Shown here one piece after another: positions 1 to 9,919 of a DNA stretch of 60,111 nt (positions are counted from its first letter, which is position 1; each line of letters begins with the position of its first letter). The stretch comes from Zelonia costaricensis (taxonomy: Eukaryota > Euglenozoa > Kinetoplastea > Trypanosomatida > Trypanosomatidae): positions 1 to 60,111 of the forward strand of contig JASAOO010003428.1 of the NCBI GenBank assembly GCA_030849075.1. Direction: 5' to 3'. The position numbers were made by a program, and so were the translations under genes. Below the pieces are notes generated by a model. That model was not told the DNA's origin and ran no database searches. It saw nothing but the letters and a program-made list of their open reading frames with translations.

Positions 1-1927
1 AAAGCAAGAGCGCCTGTAGGTTGGCCTCAACTGAAAGCACAGAGATTGCAGTGGGTTGAGCAGATCGGCCGTCGTGCTGCTCTTGCTCAGCAGTATTCCG
101 TAGGTGAATGGATGCCTCGCCGGGACCTAGACTCGCACGGACTCGTTGAAGCCTGGGTCCCCCTGCCAGCGGCGCCAGACTCTGCAGCTCCCTGCAGTCA
201 TAGAAGTCGACATCTTCCAAAAGCGGGCACGTGCCGAGGCCGTCGATGCTGCTCACGCGGCTAAAGCTGGCGTCGATTGTCTTGAGCCTTGGCGCTCCTG
301 CCACCGGTGCCAGACTACGCAGGTTCTCGCACTCCCAGAACTGCACTTCTTCCAAAAGCGGGCACATGCCGAGGCCATTGATGCTGCCCACACCGCTTTT
401 TCGTGCCCCGATTGTCTTGAGCCTTGGTGCTCCTGCCAGCGGCGCCAGACTACGCAGGTTCTCGCAGTACGGGAACTCGACATCTTCCAAAAGCGGGCAC
501 GTGCCGAGGCCATCGATGTTGCGCACACCGGTTCCCGACGCCTCGATTGTCTTGAGCCTTGGCGCTCCCGCCAGCGGTGCCAGGCTATGCAGGTTCTCGC
601 ACTGCCAGAAGTGGACATCTTCCAAGAGCGAGCACGTGCCGAGGCCGTCGATGCTGCTCACGCCGCTTTCCGACGCGTCGATTGTCTTGAGCCTTGGTGC
701 TCCTGCCAACGGCGACAGACTCTGCAGCTCCCTGCATTCCGTCAAGTCTACGGATTCCAGTAGCGGGCACATGCCGAGGCCGTCGATGTCGTGCACGCCG
801 CTGTCCCTGGCGGTGATTGTCTTGAGCTTTGGTGCTCCTGCCAGCGGCGCCAGACTCTGCAGCTTATAGCACTGAGATAAGTCGACATGTTCGAGGAACA
901 GACACGTGCCGAGACCGTCGATGCTGCTCACGCCGCTTTCCGACGCGTCGATTGTCTTGAGCCTTGGCGCCCCTGCCAGCGGTGCCAGACTCTGCAGCCT
1001 GCGACACTCCTTGACCTTCAGTAACGTCAGCGTCGGCCAGCCTACAGGACTGTCGATGGCATCGACCGGCGAGTCCGACAGGTCAAGCACACGCAGAGCC
1101 GGCGCTTCGGCCAGAGGTGCCGCTTGTCGCAAGAACTCGTTCTCGCTCACAACGACGTGACTGAGTGACAGACACGAGCGGAACCCCTTCAGCCACTTCG
1201 TCGGCGACCTGTTGACGGTGAGGCTCTGCAGCGTAGCGACGCAGGCGAACTCCTCCATGTCCAGAGTCGTGATCGGCACGTTGGTCAGAGACAGCGAGGT
1301 GAGCCGAGGCAGCTGCTGGATGACTTGCAACGCTCCCAGCGGGCATGGATTCACGGAGAGCACGCGAAGGTTCACCATGACGGCTGGTGTCAGACTTCGA
1401 ATGAAAGCGTCGTGCTTGACGACGGTCACTTCCTCCAACTGCTCCAGGTCATCCACACGGAGAGCGGGGATGGCCTCGCGGTTGTAGCTCAGTGCGACAG
1501 CCTTCCAATTCGCGCGGAACTCTGGTGGTGCATGGTGCATCACCTTCAACGGTCGGACGCCTCGCGTTGCGATGGGAAAGTCAACCTGCGCGAGCCACCA
1601 CGCTGTGGCCCCCAACGTCGCTGCTGGCCTATACCTGACTGATGGGCTCCCCAACACGTAGCGCAGCGTTTCCTTCGAAAGATCGATCCGCACCAGCACC
1701 GGATTACCGCACCACTTGTCCGTCAGTGCTGCGTACACGCGCGTTGCTTTCGACACGGCAGCCACGGTCAAGGAGCATCGAACGCGAGAGAAGCTCAGCA
1801 CGTGCGCCAAGGCGCCACCGCGGCAGGTGACAAGAAGCCGCGAGCCTCGCTCTTTGCTTTCCTGATAGTCCTCATCGTGAAGGAGGCCTCGATGGGTACG
1901 CTGCACGTCACGGAAGAGAGACGCCAT
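1..1927 (-). CDS. Leucine-rich repeat protein, 3'-truncated by the window edge
   Basis: The frame is open without a stop from ATG 1927..1925 to the left edge (642 codons), so the true C-terminus is outside the window. Residues 1-~310 are non-identical sequence and degenerate LRRs. From about residue 312 there is a 45-residue LRR pair repeated about seven times, recognisable by LAPLAGAPRLKTI followed by SIDGLGTCPLLEDV. The motif recurs exactly every 135 nt, at plus positions 174, 309, 444, 579, 714, 849 and 984. The last ~50 residues before the edge depart from the repeat. Around residues 48-70, VAAVSKATRVYAALTDKW is weakly F-box-like, which would suggest a ubiquitin-ligase substrate adaptor; this is inference. 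No signal peptide or membrane segment was seen. It is related to the relic at 3.1-4.3 kb and the broken gene at 11.1-14.7 kb. The LRR call is firm; the function is unknown. Confidence 0.85.
   Translation of the reverse strand, partial: MASLFRDVQRTHRGLLHDEDYQESKERGSRLLVTCRGGALAHVLSFSRVRCSLTVAAVSKATRVYAALTDKWCGNPVLVRIDLSKETLRYVLGSPSVRYRPAATLGATAWWLAQVDFPIATRGVRPLKVMHHAPPEFRANWKAVALSYNREAIPALRVDDLEQLEEVTVVKHDAFIRSLTPAVMVNLRVLSVNPCPLGALQVIQQLPRLTSLSLTNVPITTLDMEEFACVATLQSLTVNRSPTKWLKGFRSCLSLSHVVVSENEFLRQAAPLAEAPALRVLDLSDSPVDAIDSPVGWPTLTLLKVKECRRLQSLAPLAGAPRLKTIDASESGVSSIDGLGTCLFLEHVDLSQCYKLQSLAPLAGAPKLKTITARDSGVHDIDGLGMCPLLESVDLTECRELQSLSPLAGAPRLKTIDASESGVSSIDGLGTCSLLEDVHFWQCENLHSLAPLAGAPRLKTIEASGTGVRNIDGLGTCPLLEDVEFPYCENLRSLAPLAGAPRLKTIGARKSGVGSINGLGMCPLLEEVQFWECENLRSLAPVAGAPRLKTIDASFSRVSSIDGLGTCPLLEDVDFYDCRELQSLAPLAGGPRLQRVRASLGPGEASIHLRNTAEQEQHDGRSAQPTAISVLSVEANLQALLL
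174..1004. repeat. 135-bp tandem repeat encoding LRR pairs
   Basis: Seven consecutive copies of a 135-bp unit (45 codons) lie inside the LRR gene, anchored by the plus-strand motif gccagac. Copies two units apart can be identical over long stretches: positions 645-697 and 915-967 match over 53 bases. This implies recent unequal exchange or gene conversion. The copy number in an assembly may be unreliable. Confidence 0.9.
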
Positions 1928-3086
1928 GGTGCGAGGGAGCATCTGCGAAGGTGAGAGACGGAAGCTGAGAAATGAAGCCAAAACGGGTTTAGGTGACGCT
2001 GCAGTCCGCGCAGGCAAAGCTGTGAAACGATGATGAGGTGTTTAGAATTTGCTTCTTCAACGCAGTGAGAGTACTGACGCGTGTTTGTAAACGATGTGGA
2101 ACGCAAGAGAGAGAGAGAGAGAGAGCACCGTGCAAAACGCAGATGGAGAAAGGGGCGGATGGAGGACAAACAGATGGAGGTGCGTGGGGCAGAGGCAGCC
2201 GCCATGCACGCCTCCTCTCATGTGCAGAAAGCACATATGTGCGTTCCAAGTGCATGTCAACGCTGTCGTTACGTCCGGCTCACTTCATCAGGTGGTGCAG
2301 CAAACGTTCCGCTTTGCGTTGCCGCACGGAGGTCATACGGCGCCGCAGCGAAGCGAGGGAACACTTTGACTTTATCGACGCTGCCCAGCGCACACTTTCT
2401 TGCCTTCCAGGGTTGAGAGAGCGATGTAGCAAGAGGAGCACGATGAGTGCGCAGCCAGTGTACCTCGTCTCTCAACTGTTGTACAAGCAAAGCACGGCTT
2501 GTGCCATGGCTGTTTCAAAGCCTGTACGATGCACAACGCCACCGACTCTCCGCGAGCACCTGATGGAAGCAACGTGGTTGCCGCCTCCACTGCAGATACA
2601 CACGCTCCCCTACGCTAGCGATTCTCGAGCAGTGCGCCGTGAATTCGGCAAGGAGCAGCTGGAGTGGGCCTTTAATGAAAGCTCGGCGATGGGAGGGCGT
2701 TCACAAAAACGTCGAGCGCTGCGAGTACAAGTCACAGCGGCGTTGGGGCATAGACTGCTTCCTTTGAAAGCAGCATTGCACGCACGCGAGCAGAATATGC
2801 GGACTCTGAAGAAAGACCGAAGGCTATGCAAAGACGCACTCAGTGCCTCGAGAGAATAGGTCGCGTCCACCGCGGATGTGCAGGCTACTTCACCACGAAG
2901 TTGGGCACCTCATCACCTTAGTCACCCATTCACGCCGAGCAGTGAAGACCCGACCGGATACGAAGTGCACACCAAAAGACGCCGTACGGCGCGGCAGCTA
3001 TGGAGATCAAAGCACGCGCGACGCGGCGCGCACACTGCAAACGATGACAGGTCGGCAGCACCCGTCTCGGTGAGCATGAGGCGGCG
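1928..3086. other. Gene-free spacer upstream of the left-edge LRR gene
   Basis: No convincing minus-strand gene was found. It contains a short GA repeat near 2105-2124. There is also a 273-codon plus-strand open frame (2038-2859) with no recognisable motif and the wrong orientation for this transcription unit. It probably holds the 5' untranslated and intergenic sequence of the LRR gene, possibly with further unrecognisable remains of the adjacent relic. Confidence 0.6.
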
Positions 3087-4310
3087 TTACCATTCTGTCG
3101 TGGACAGTGGAGCGAGGCTGGTCAAGTCGCAGCTGTGCGTCTTGAGCTCGTTCAGCTTGAACGCCTGCGATAGCTGCTCAAGACCTGACGGAGCCCCGGA
3201 CGCGTAAACGCTCACACGGTGCAGGCGTGGGCAACAGCTGACACAGCCCCCTGCCAAGGCCGCTGAGGACGTCGACGCCGCAGTTTTGTCCATTACAGCG
3301 GCGCTCGCCTGCGGCGCCAGGCTTCTAAGCTGCTTGCAGGCAACAAAAGCAACTGTTTCGCGCTGGAGTTACGCTTTGAGACAATCCAACTTAGTGAAAC
3401 TGCGACTCGCTGCCGCAACGGTTGGTCCTCGCGGCCCTGGCGTAGGGTGACAGAGACTCGTGAAACTCGTGCAGTGCCTCAGCTCAAATACAAAGAAAAC
3501 CACAGCACGTTGCTGGGGCCTTCGGTGCTGCTCTCGTGAGCCTCGATCCGCTGTCACGTCTTGAGCACGGATGGGTAGGCTAGCACTGACGCCACCTAGA
3601 AGAAGGTGTTGGCCTGCATTTCCACTCGTACAAACAAAACGCATTTGAGAAGAACTAGCCGCTTGCTTCCTCGGGGACGCCGAAGTCAAAAGCCGCGCAG
3701 CGCCACCTAGGTGAGGCACGGTGGCTGGCGGACGACTGAGAGGAGGCTCAGTACGCAGTTCGTCATTCGTGTTGAGGGTGTCTCTGCTACTGTTGCGAGC
3801 ATGAACAAGCGCAACGGCCGAGCGGGCGAGTCGGCATTGACTTCGTGCAGGCGCTGCTTTGCCGCAGTGGCCGGCAGCGGCGTCTTGGCGTCGAGAGAGA
3901 GTACCTTGATTTGGAAGTCTGCCGCCACCTTTGGTCGAAACGCAGATCGGTGGTCGTGCAGCGGCTTCGCTACTGCCTCTACTGGGAAACGGACCTCATC
4001 TTACCCCCTGGCGCCGACAGCTGCAAGGTGTTTGGATGCGCCCTAGCGACGCATTGGACGCTTGCCAAGCACCATGCCGTGTTGCTGTAAAGGTACGACA
4101 CGAAGGAGTACAAAGCTCCCGTAGGCGGCGCGGCGCACGAATACAAAGACATGCGCGCGTTGAGGGACGGCGGTCGCTGACAGTGCTCTCCGGACACGCG
4201 GCAGGTTAAGAGCCCGCACCAACGCCTTACTGCCGGCATGGCGGAGGTGGTTCGATGCCCTTGTGTTGACTTTTGGATAAAATCCCGCAAAAAGGGATCC
4301 TTCGCGCATT
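3087..4310 (-). pseudogene. Decayed relic of an LRR gene paralogous to the left-edge LRR gene
   Basis: Short minus-strand fragments in several frames line up, in order, with the intact LRR protein at 1-1927. Near 4190-4045, LNLPRVRRALSATAV, GSFVLLRV and MVLGKRPMRR correspond to LSFSRVRCSLTVAAV, GNPVLVRI and YVLGSPSVRY of the intact copy. Near 3990-3830, EVRFPVEAV followed by a conserved FR...V.LS spacing corresponds to QVDFPIATR. Near 3230-3087, LHRVSVYASGAPSGLEQL and CDLTSLAPL read as LRR. Stops and frame changes separate the pieces, including a TAA just before EVRFPV. This is an old inactivated copy. The boundaries are approximate and the middle portion (about 3300-3700) is only weakly recognisable. 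Confidence 0.65.
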
Positions 4311-5187
4311 TACGGCAAGTGCTCGGCAAAAACGTTCATGATGTGTGCGTGTGCGTGGGGGGGGGGGATAGTCAATCCAAACAACACCAAAGATGAGGAG
4401 ATGCTTAGACGATGATGCAGGGAGGAGGGGAAGAGGTCCCTCGTTGTGGCGGTTGACGGGCTCATGGAGAGAGAGAGGAGTTGTCGAGGAGAAGAACAGC
4501 AGGAGAAAGGCGGTTGTGCGTTGAATGCGTTCACAATACTGGAAAACCAAGAGAAACAGTTCCATGTACGCGAAGGCGCACTGCTCACGCTCCACAGTGC
4601 TCCCATTCACCCTCGGAGGCATGACTGCCACGGTGATCGGCGAGAACCACACAAAAAAGGCGCTGCAGGGTCGCGAGAGTTAGAAGAGGCGGCCAGGCAC
4701 TCTCCTCTCGACACTGCGCGGGCCCTTCGGAGCGTTGATGTTCAGCGCTACACCGGCCGTTGTACACACTCTTGCTGGCTTTCCTTCCTTTTGTTCTTGA
4801 TGCAGTGAGACGGATTTGTACGCGCGCAGTGGTGCAGCGGCGGCGCCGTGCCTTGGGGTGACCGACGCGCTGTGAAACTTGACAGGGACGCGGCTGAAGA
4901 AAGCCTCTGGGCTGCCAGCTAGCGACGAGGTGTGCTGCAGTGGTTCCGCACAAAGCAGGTGCAACGGCCGCGGCTCGAGCTTGCCACTCAAGAGCGCTGC
5001 CTTCCTCATTTGCAAACAATGCGACAGGGGTCAAGGGTAACACGGCGCTCGCCTGCCTTGCCCACACAAGACGCCGAGCTAAGCGAAATGGCCGCAGAGA
5101 CAGAGAGAAGCCTTGCCGCCGCCCCCCCCCCACACACACACAGCGACATCCGTAGGAAAACACCAACCAGCTAAGCTCTTCTCCAAT
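4311..5187. other. Spacer between the RING-CH ligase gene and the LRR relic
   Basis: No gene is supported. It contains a G10 run near 4348-4357, GA-rich stretches (4459-4510) and a C9 plus CA tract near 5120-5141. It is most likely the 3' untranslated region of the RING-CH ligase gene plus intergenic DNA. Confidence 0.6.
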
Positions 5188-8100
5188 TCACGTCTCGGTC
5201 GCACGAGGACGGCTGACGAGAACGACGTCAACAGGTGAGGACGCGGCAATCCAGCCGTGCATGCGCTCACGCAGACTGCTGCGGACGTATGGTGACGTCG
5301 GCGCGGGTGCCTGGCGCTCCTGTTGATGCAGCTGCGGAGCGTCCTCTTGCCCTACTGCGGCTCCCTGCGGCGCCACTGCCTGCACGCGCCGACGAGGCCG
5401 GAGGGCCTCCTGCACGATGCGTCTCGGTGCCTCCAAAAATGCGAGCAGAAGCGCAAAAACGATGAGCAGCCTCTGCGCCGTGACAGCGGCGAGGGCGGCG
5501 GGCGTGAAATGCCTGAGCAGCAGTACTGAAAGCCGCGCCGCGCCGCCGTGCACAGTGAGCGGGAGGAGAACTGCGTGGAATACTGGCAGCGAGAGGGGCC
5601 TGTGAAGCAGCAGGAACCCGTGCTCGATGCAGCGCCGTGACAGCTGCGTCCTGAGCAGCCGACCCTCCGCCACCGTCCAGGCGAGTAAAGCTAAAGCGCC
5701 GACTAGCCAACGCACGGCGAGATGCACCCACAGCGGCATCCACGTGTAGCTGATCAGGGCGCTGATGACTTCGTTGATGTGCAACAGCCAGCACAGTACC
5801 AGCGGGACTTCTACGACAAGAAGCACTACCCACACCGTCCGAGAGGCGGACATGTAGTGGCGAAGTGTCTGCGTAGTGAGCCGTTGAACCGCCTCGCGCG
5901 GGTAAACGCCGTGTGGGATGCTACTCGAGTCAGTGAGAGCGCGCCACATGAGGTACAGCACTGCGCTGTCCTGTTGAACAATCCAAGGCTGCAGCCCTGC
6001 TGTCGTCCCCCCTCCCGGCACGGCGCTCACACGGTGGCAGATGCAAAGATGTGCACCGAGGAACTCGACGTGTGTCCCGTAGAAAAGCCGCAAAACGGCC
6101 TTGTCAACCAAATCTTGCGCGCGGGCACGCACATCACGCAGTTGGCCGCCGTTGAGCGTGCAGAGGCGGAGAGTCTGGACAAGGGACATCAGCGCGTGCG
6201 TGAGGAGGGCAGCAGGGGCGTCGCGCGAGACGGACTCCATCGCCGCCCCGACGGCGACCGAGGCGCAGAACAGGCACACCGCGTACGCGCACCGCTCCAC
6301 CACCAGACTCGCATCTCCCAGAGACCCGCTCTCACCTGACGCGGGCAAGAAGCAACGTCGCAGCACCGCCTGCAGCCAGCGCTGCACTAGCAGCAGGCTG
6401 TAGCCCCACGTATAGAAGGCGCACAGCTCCATCACCACCAGCGGCGTGGTCGCAAAGGCCAGCTGGGTCATGGTCAGCGGGAACGCGCCTGGCGAGGCGT
6501 GGTGAAGGACGTAGAAAACCGCGAAGCCTACAACAACGGTGTAGAGCGCCACCAGGAGCGGCACCTCGATCAAGGTGCGACAGAGCCCGCAACTGGCGAG
6601 ACGGAAGAAGGCGAAGAAGAAGCCGCGGGCGACACAGTCGCGTGCAAAGGAGGTGTACGGCCCGATCACCGCAAGCGCGCCGGCCAGCAACCACGTCAGT
6701 GTGAGCCGCAACGGGGCGAACAGCGTCAGCCACGTCGAAGCGGTGGCGAGGCGCGAGGCGACGGCGGCACTGTAAAGGGCGAAAGCGACGAGTGGGGCGT
6801 CCGCGGATGGGAAGACTTGTCCGGCGCCGCACGTTGCGGTGTCGAACAGCGGTGGGCCGCGGCCACGCCACACATCAGGCAGGACGGCGACAAGGGCCCG
6901 TGCAACGTTGAGCGGCTGGAGAACGGGCGCGCTGTGGAGCTGCGCATCGAGACCCTGAGCCGGTGCCGTGCACGCCAGTGGAAGGAGACGCTCGGCGTGC
7001 AGTGTCCTCCACCCCTCGTGCGGCGCCATGAACGCCGCCGCGTCCCCCTCCGCGAGAAACGGACAAAGGCAGGCGTAGACGACAATCGGAATCACGGCGA
7101 GCCACGTGAGCGGCAGCGCAACGGAAGCGACGACGCCCCGGCCGAACGTGCTCCACAGCGCGAGAGCGCGCGCGTGCGGCGCAACGCTTAGGGCGTCACT
7201 GCGGGACAGTCGCGCCGACAGCGCGCACCACTCGAGCAGCCCAATGACCCACACGACGAACCAGTGCAGGAAAGGTGGGAAGCACAGCAGCGATCCAGCT
7301 GCAGCCGTCTGTCTGCTCAGCGAGGGACAGGCGCGTGCGAGGGCTAGTTCGAAAAGGGCAGCCGCGATGCGCAACGTGGCGTGGCCGAGCACGAGGGCAA
7401 TCATTCCGATCGCCTGCACGGCGAGGACGGCCGCCGCGAATCGCGCTGGCTCGCGTGCCCACCAGCGAAGCTTCTCTGTGCGGCCAGGAACTGCACGCAC
7501 TTTGTCGCGCAGCATGCGCAGAGCCGCCGCAGCGCTGATGGGGGCCTCCGCCAAAGCAATGTAGCGCTCGCCTTTCTCCTCAGCCACCAGGGGGCCGCGG
7601 CGGGTAAACGCAGCGTTGAGCGCTGCGGCCTCGACGGCGTCCGCAGCAGTGGGCATAGACGGCTGCGCGGGCGGCTCCGCGGGGAGAGTCCCGCTCACGT
7701 CGTCCTCGTGAAGTGACGCCCACGCGGTGAACTCGCGGTGGGCCAGCAGCAGTACTGGCGCCACCCCACTGCACAGGATTCCGACGCAGCACAGCGCTCG
7801 CAGCGGTTCGTAGGCGCTGGCACCGCGCGGCCCTGCAGCGGCGGCCCGCTGCTCCGCTTTCAGCCACGCCTGGGCGCAGATGAGTGGCAGGAGGAAGCGC
7901 GGGCCGACGCGAGCAAAGATGGGGGCCAGCGCAGCAGTCATCCGTCGCGGCAACCGCGAAACTACGAGCCGGAGAGCGAGCCGAAGGCCCGCGGCACTGC
8001 GCAGCGGAGCCGCCTCCTCGACGGCAACCTCAAAGGTGTAGGCAAACCCGCACACTTCGCAGGACAGCGCGCCGCGCGCGGTGACCCACTCGGCCAGGCA

Positions 8101-8205
8101 GTACGGATGCGCGTGGGCCATGGTACCCTCGCAGCGGCATGGGGTGATAAGAGGTTCCTCTTCGGACTGGCATATACGACATACCGGTGCTGGGCCCCGC
8201 TCCAT
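5188..8205 (-). CDS. RING-CH (RINGv) multispanning membrane E3 ubiquitin ligase, Doa10/MARCH6-like
   Basis: The protein has 1005 residues from ATG 8205. The N-terminus carries a RING-CH finger with C9, C12, C23, C25, H33, C36, C49 and C52, that is the C4HC3 spacing of MARCH/Doa10 ligases. The rest has many hydrophobic segments of membrane-spanning length, separated by Arg-rich loops. One N-terminal RING-CH followed by many membrane segments in about 1000 residues is the layout of Doa10/MARCH6 ER-associated degradation ligases, which act in the ER or inner nuclear membrane. That assignment is inferred. The open frame extends upstream to 8364, but the added residues are mostly translated (GT)n microsatellite (a His-Thr run). 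The internal Met just before the RING is therefore the better start. Confidence 0.88.
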   Translation of the reverse strand: MERGPAPVCRICQSEEEPLITPCRCEGTMAHAHPYCLAEWVTARGALSCEVCGFAYTFEVAVEEAAPLRSAAGLRLALRLVVSRLPRRMTAALAPIFARVGPRFLLPLICAQAWLKAEQRAAAAGPRGASAYEPLRALCCVGILCSGVAPVLLLAHREFTAWASLHEDDVSGTLPAEPPAQPSMPTAADAVEAAALNAAFTRRGPLVAEEKGERYIALAEAPISAAAALRMLRDKVRAVPGRTEKLRWWAREPARFAAAVLAVQAIGMIALVLGHATLRIAAALFELALARACPSLSRQTAAAGSLLCFPPFLHWFVVWVIGLLEWCALSARLSRSDALSVAPHARALALWSTFGRGVVASVALPLTWLAVIPIVVYACLCPFLAEGDAAAFMAPHEGWRTLHAERLLPLACTAPAQGLDAQLHSAPVLQPLNVARALVAVLPDVWRGRGPPLFDTATCGAGQVFPSADAPLVAFALYSAAVASRLATASTWLTLFAPLRLTLTWLLAGALAVIGPYTSFARDCVARGFFFAFFRLASCGLCRTLIEVPLLVALYTVVVGFAVFYVLHHASPGAFPLTMTQLAFATTPLVVMELCAFYTWGYSLLLVQRWLQAVLRRCFLPASGESGSLGDASLVVERCAYAVCLFCASVAVGAAMESVSRDAPAALLTHALMSLVQTLRLCTLNGGQLRDVRARAQDLVDKAVLRLFYGTHVEFLGAHLCICHRVSAVPGGGTTAGLQPWIVQQDSAVLYLMWRALTDSSSIPHGVYPREAVQRLTTQTLRHYMSASRTVWVVLLVVEVPLVLCWLLHINEVISALISYTWMPLWVHLAVRWLVGALALLAWTVAEGRLLRTQLSRRCIEHGFLLLHRPLSLPVFHAVLLPLTVHGGAARLSVLLLRHFTPAALAAVTAQRLLIVFALLLAFLEAPRRIVQEALRPRRRVQAVAPQGAAVGQEDAPQLHQQERQAPAPTSPYVRSSLRERMHGWIAASSPVDVVLVSRPRATET

Positions 8206-8292
8206 CTCCGACAGTGAAGTGCCCGTGGCACGCTTTTTGGTTTTGAGAGCTGCGCCACAGCGGCCAGCCGACACGCGAAGCGCAACAGCAGA

Positions 8293-8333
<41 letters not shown>

Positions 8334-9655
8334 GTGTGTGTGTGTGTGCGTGTTTGCACGACAAAACAAAAGGGAAGTCGGTGGCGGTTGCGTGTGAGGA
8401 TTACGGACGGAGAAGGCGCAAGGAAGAGGGAGACGACGAAAGTGAAACAGAGGATGCTGCACACGCGTAGGAGCATTGATTGAGGTAAAGCGAATTGTAG
8501 CCGTGAAAGGCGCGTTGGTCGCGTGAAAGCGTCAGGGTTGAAACCTCCGCATACCGGAAACGTTGCGGAGAGAATCGAAAGGCGTGCGTTCACATGCTCT
8601 CGTGTTTGACATGGATTTGGTGCTTTGAGTACCGGCAGGAAACAAAAGAACAGGGCGAATACAACAGTGGAAGCGGTGGTGCTCCAGTGGGACTCTGCTG
8701 CAGCGAGTGCTTCTCTCTGGTTAGCGGCGACAGGCCTCGCCACGGATGTGGCGAATGAAAACGAAGTGGGGTGGCGAGAAGTCGCCGAACGGAGAGGCAG
8801 CGGCAGAGACCCGGAAGAAAACAAAAAGAGAACGCGTGTGAGGTCGATGTCCTGTGGCCCTGCTACAACTGGCGCTCCACAGCGCCTTCACACGCAAGCA
8901 GCGGGCAGCCGAAAGAGAGAGAAGGAAATGCAAGCACGAGAGGCCCAGCCGTGGCAGTGCTACACATCTATACCAACGCACGCAGAGAGAGAGAGACGCA
9001 CAGACAGAGACGTACAGATAGTAGATAAACAAAGACAACAGAAAGAAGAAGGGGGCGGGAGCAGCTCGAGTGTCGACGCTTCTATATAACGCGGGAGTTC
9101 CCTGACCATGCACGCCGCGTCAGAGCTCCTTTGCACATGCAACAGTCCATCCGGCACCCCCGTGGCGGACAGTATAAAGGTCATTCCAGGGAAAGGCAGG
9201 CACGGCACCGTGGCCGAACAAGTCGGCGGTGTGGGGGAGGGGGGGGGGGCAGCGAGATGAGCAACGGCGTAAACAGTGAGCAGCTGCACGCATCTGTGCA
9301 TGCGGGAAGCCAGCCGCACAGCAGAAGCTAAAACAAAGTAGGGAGAACGCCCTCACGCGCAGAGAGAAACAGGAAAGGAAAAGAGAACAAGGAAAACGCG
9401 TAGGCACGGAATGTGCTGCCAAAATGACGAAGGCTGGTGGGGGTGTTGCACCGGAATGCTGGGGCTGCAGGGCTCCCGCTGGCAAGGGGCCTCAGCGAGA
9501 GATGCAACGCGTTGTGACTGTGTCGGCTGGTTGTCAGGGACGGCCGCCGCTAAAGATGAACGCAAACGACTGCATCAACCTCGCCGCACGCCCGCGTCCG
9601 CGCTGGTCTGCTTTCGAGGCGGGAGAAAACGCGCTGCCGTGATGGCATGATTGTG
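8206..9655. other. Spacer upstream of the RING-CH ligase gene
   Basis: Apart from the (GT)n microsatellite listed separately, this holds GA-rich stretches near 8980-9060 and a G10 run near 9240-9250. I see no gene on either strand. It should contain the 5' leader and spliced-leader acceptor of the RING-CH gene. Confidence 0.6.
8296..8353. repeat. (GT)n microsatellite
   Basis: Almost perfect GT dinucleotides with two GC interruptions. On the transcribed (minus) strand this is a CA tract in the presumed 5' leader, about 90 nt upstream of the chosen ATG of the RING-CH ligase gene. Confidence 0.95.
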
Positions 9656-9919
9656 CTACACGGCGCTCGCGGCACCAGCCAGGGACGCGTACCAGCGCTT
9701 GGTGGACATCACGATAGAAGCAGCGTCGCCGAGCGCGGTGGCAAAGGAGCGTATAGTCCACACGAAGCAGCTCGATGGCAGGCTCGGCGCCGAGTCAGCC
9801 ACGGCGTCGCACGCAGAGGCGTCGCCAGCACACTTGTCGAGCACCTCAGCGAGCGTCGCCTGCCCACTGGTGGCGTCTTCGCAGTCGCTCCCTACGTTGG
9901 CGTCGTGGCCCAAGGTCAT
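9656..9919 (-). CDS. Small hypothetical protein (87 aa)
   Basis: ATG 9919 to TAG 9656. I do not recognise the family. It is supported as coding by codon use, with G or C at most third positions like its neighbours, and by a balanced composition. That contrasts with the Pro/Ser/His-rich translations of the flanking spacer. The N-terminal half is acidic with several Cys (DCEDATSG, LDKCAGDASACDAV). The C-terminal half is moderately hydrophobic and Ala-rich (CFVWTIRSFATALGDAASIV) and contains KRWYASLAG. There is no clear signal peptide. The open frame continues upstream to 10231, but that part contains translated GT repeat and is probably leader. It lies alone between the RING-CH ligase gene and the broken RING-LRR gene. 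Confidence 0.55.
   Translation of the reverse strand: MTLGHDANVGSDCEDATSGQATLAEVLDKCAGDASACDAVADSAPSLPSSCFVWTIRSFATALGDAASIVMSTKRWYASLAGAASAV

Noticed and set aside
2038..2859. 273-codon plus-strand open frame
   Set aside because: No motif, begins in a GA microsatellite, opposite to the direction of all supported genes; treated as chance.
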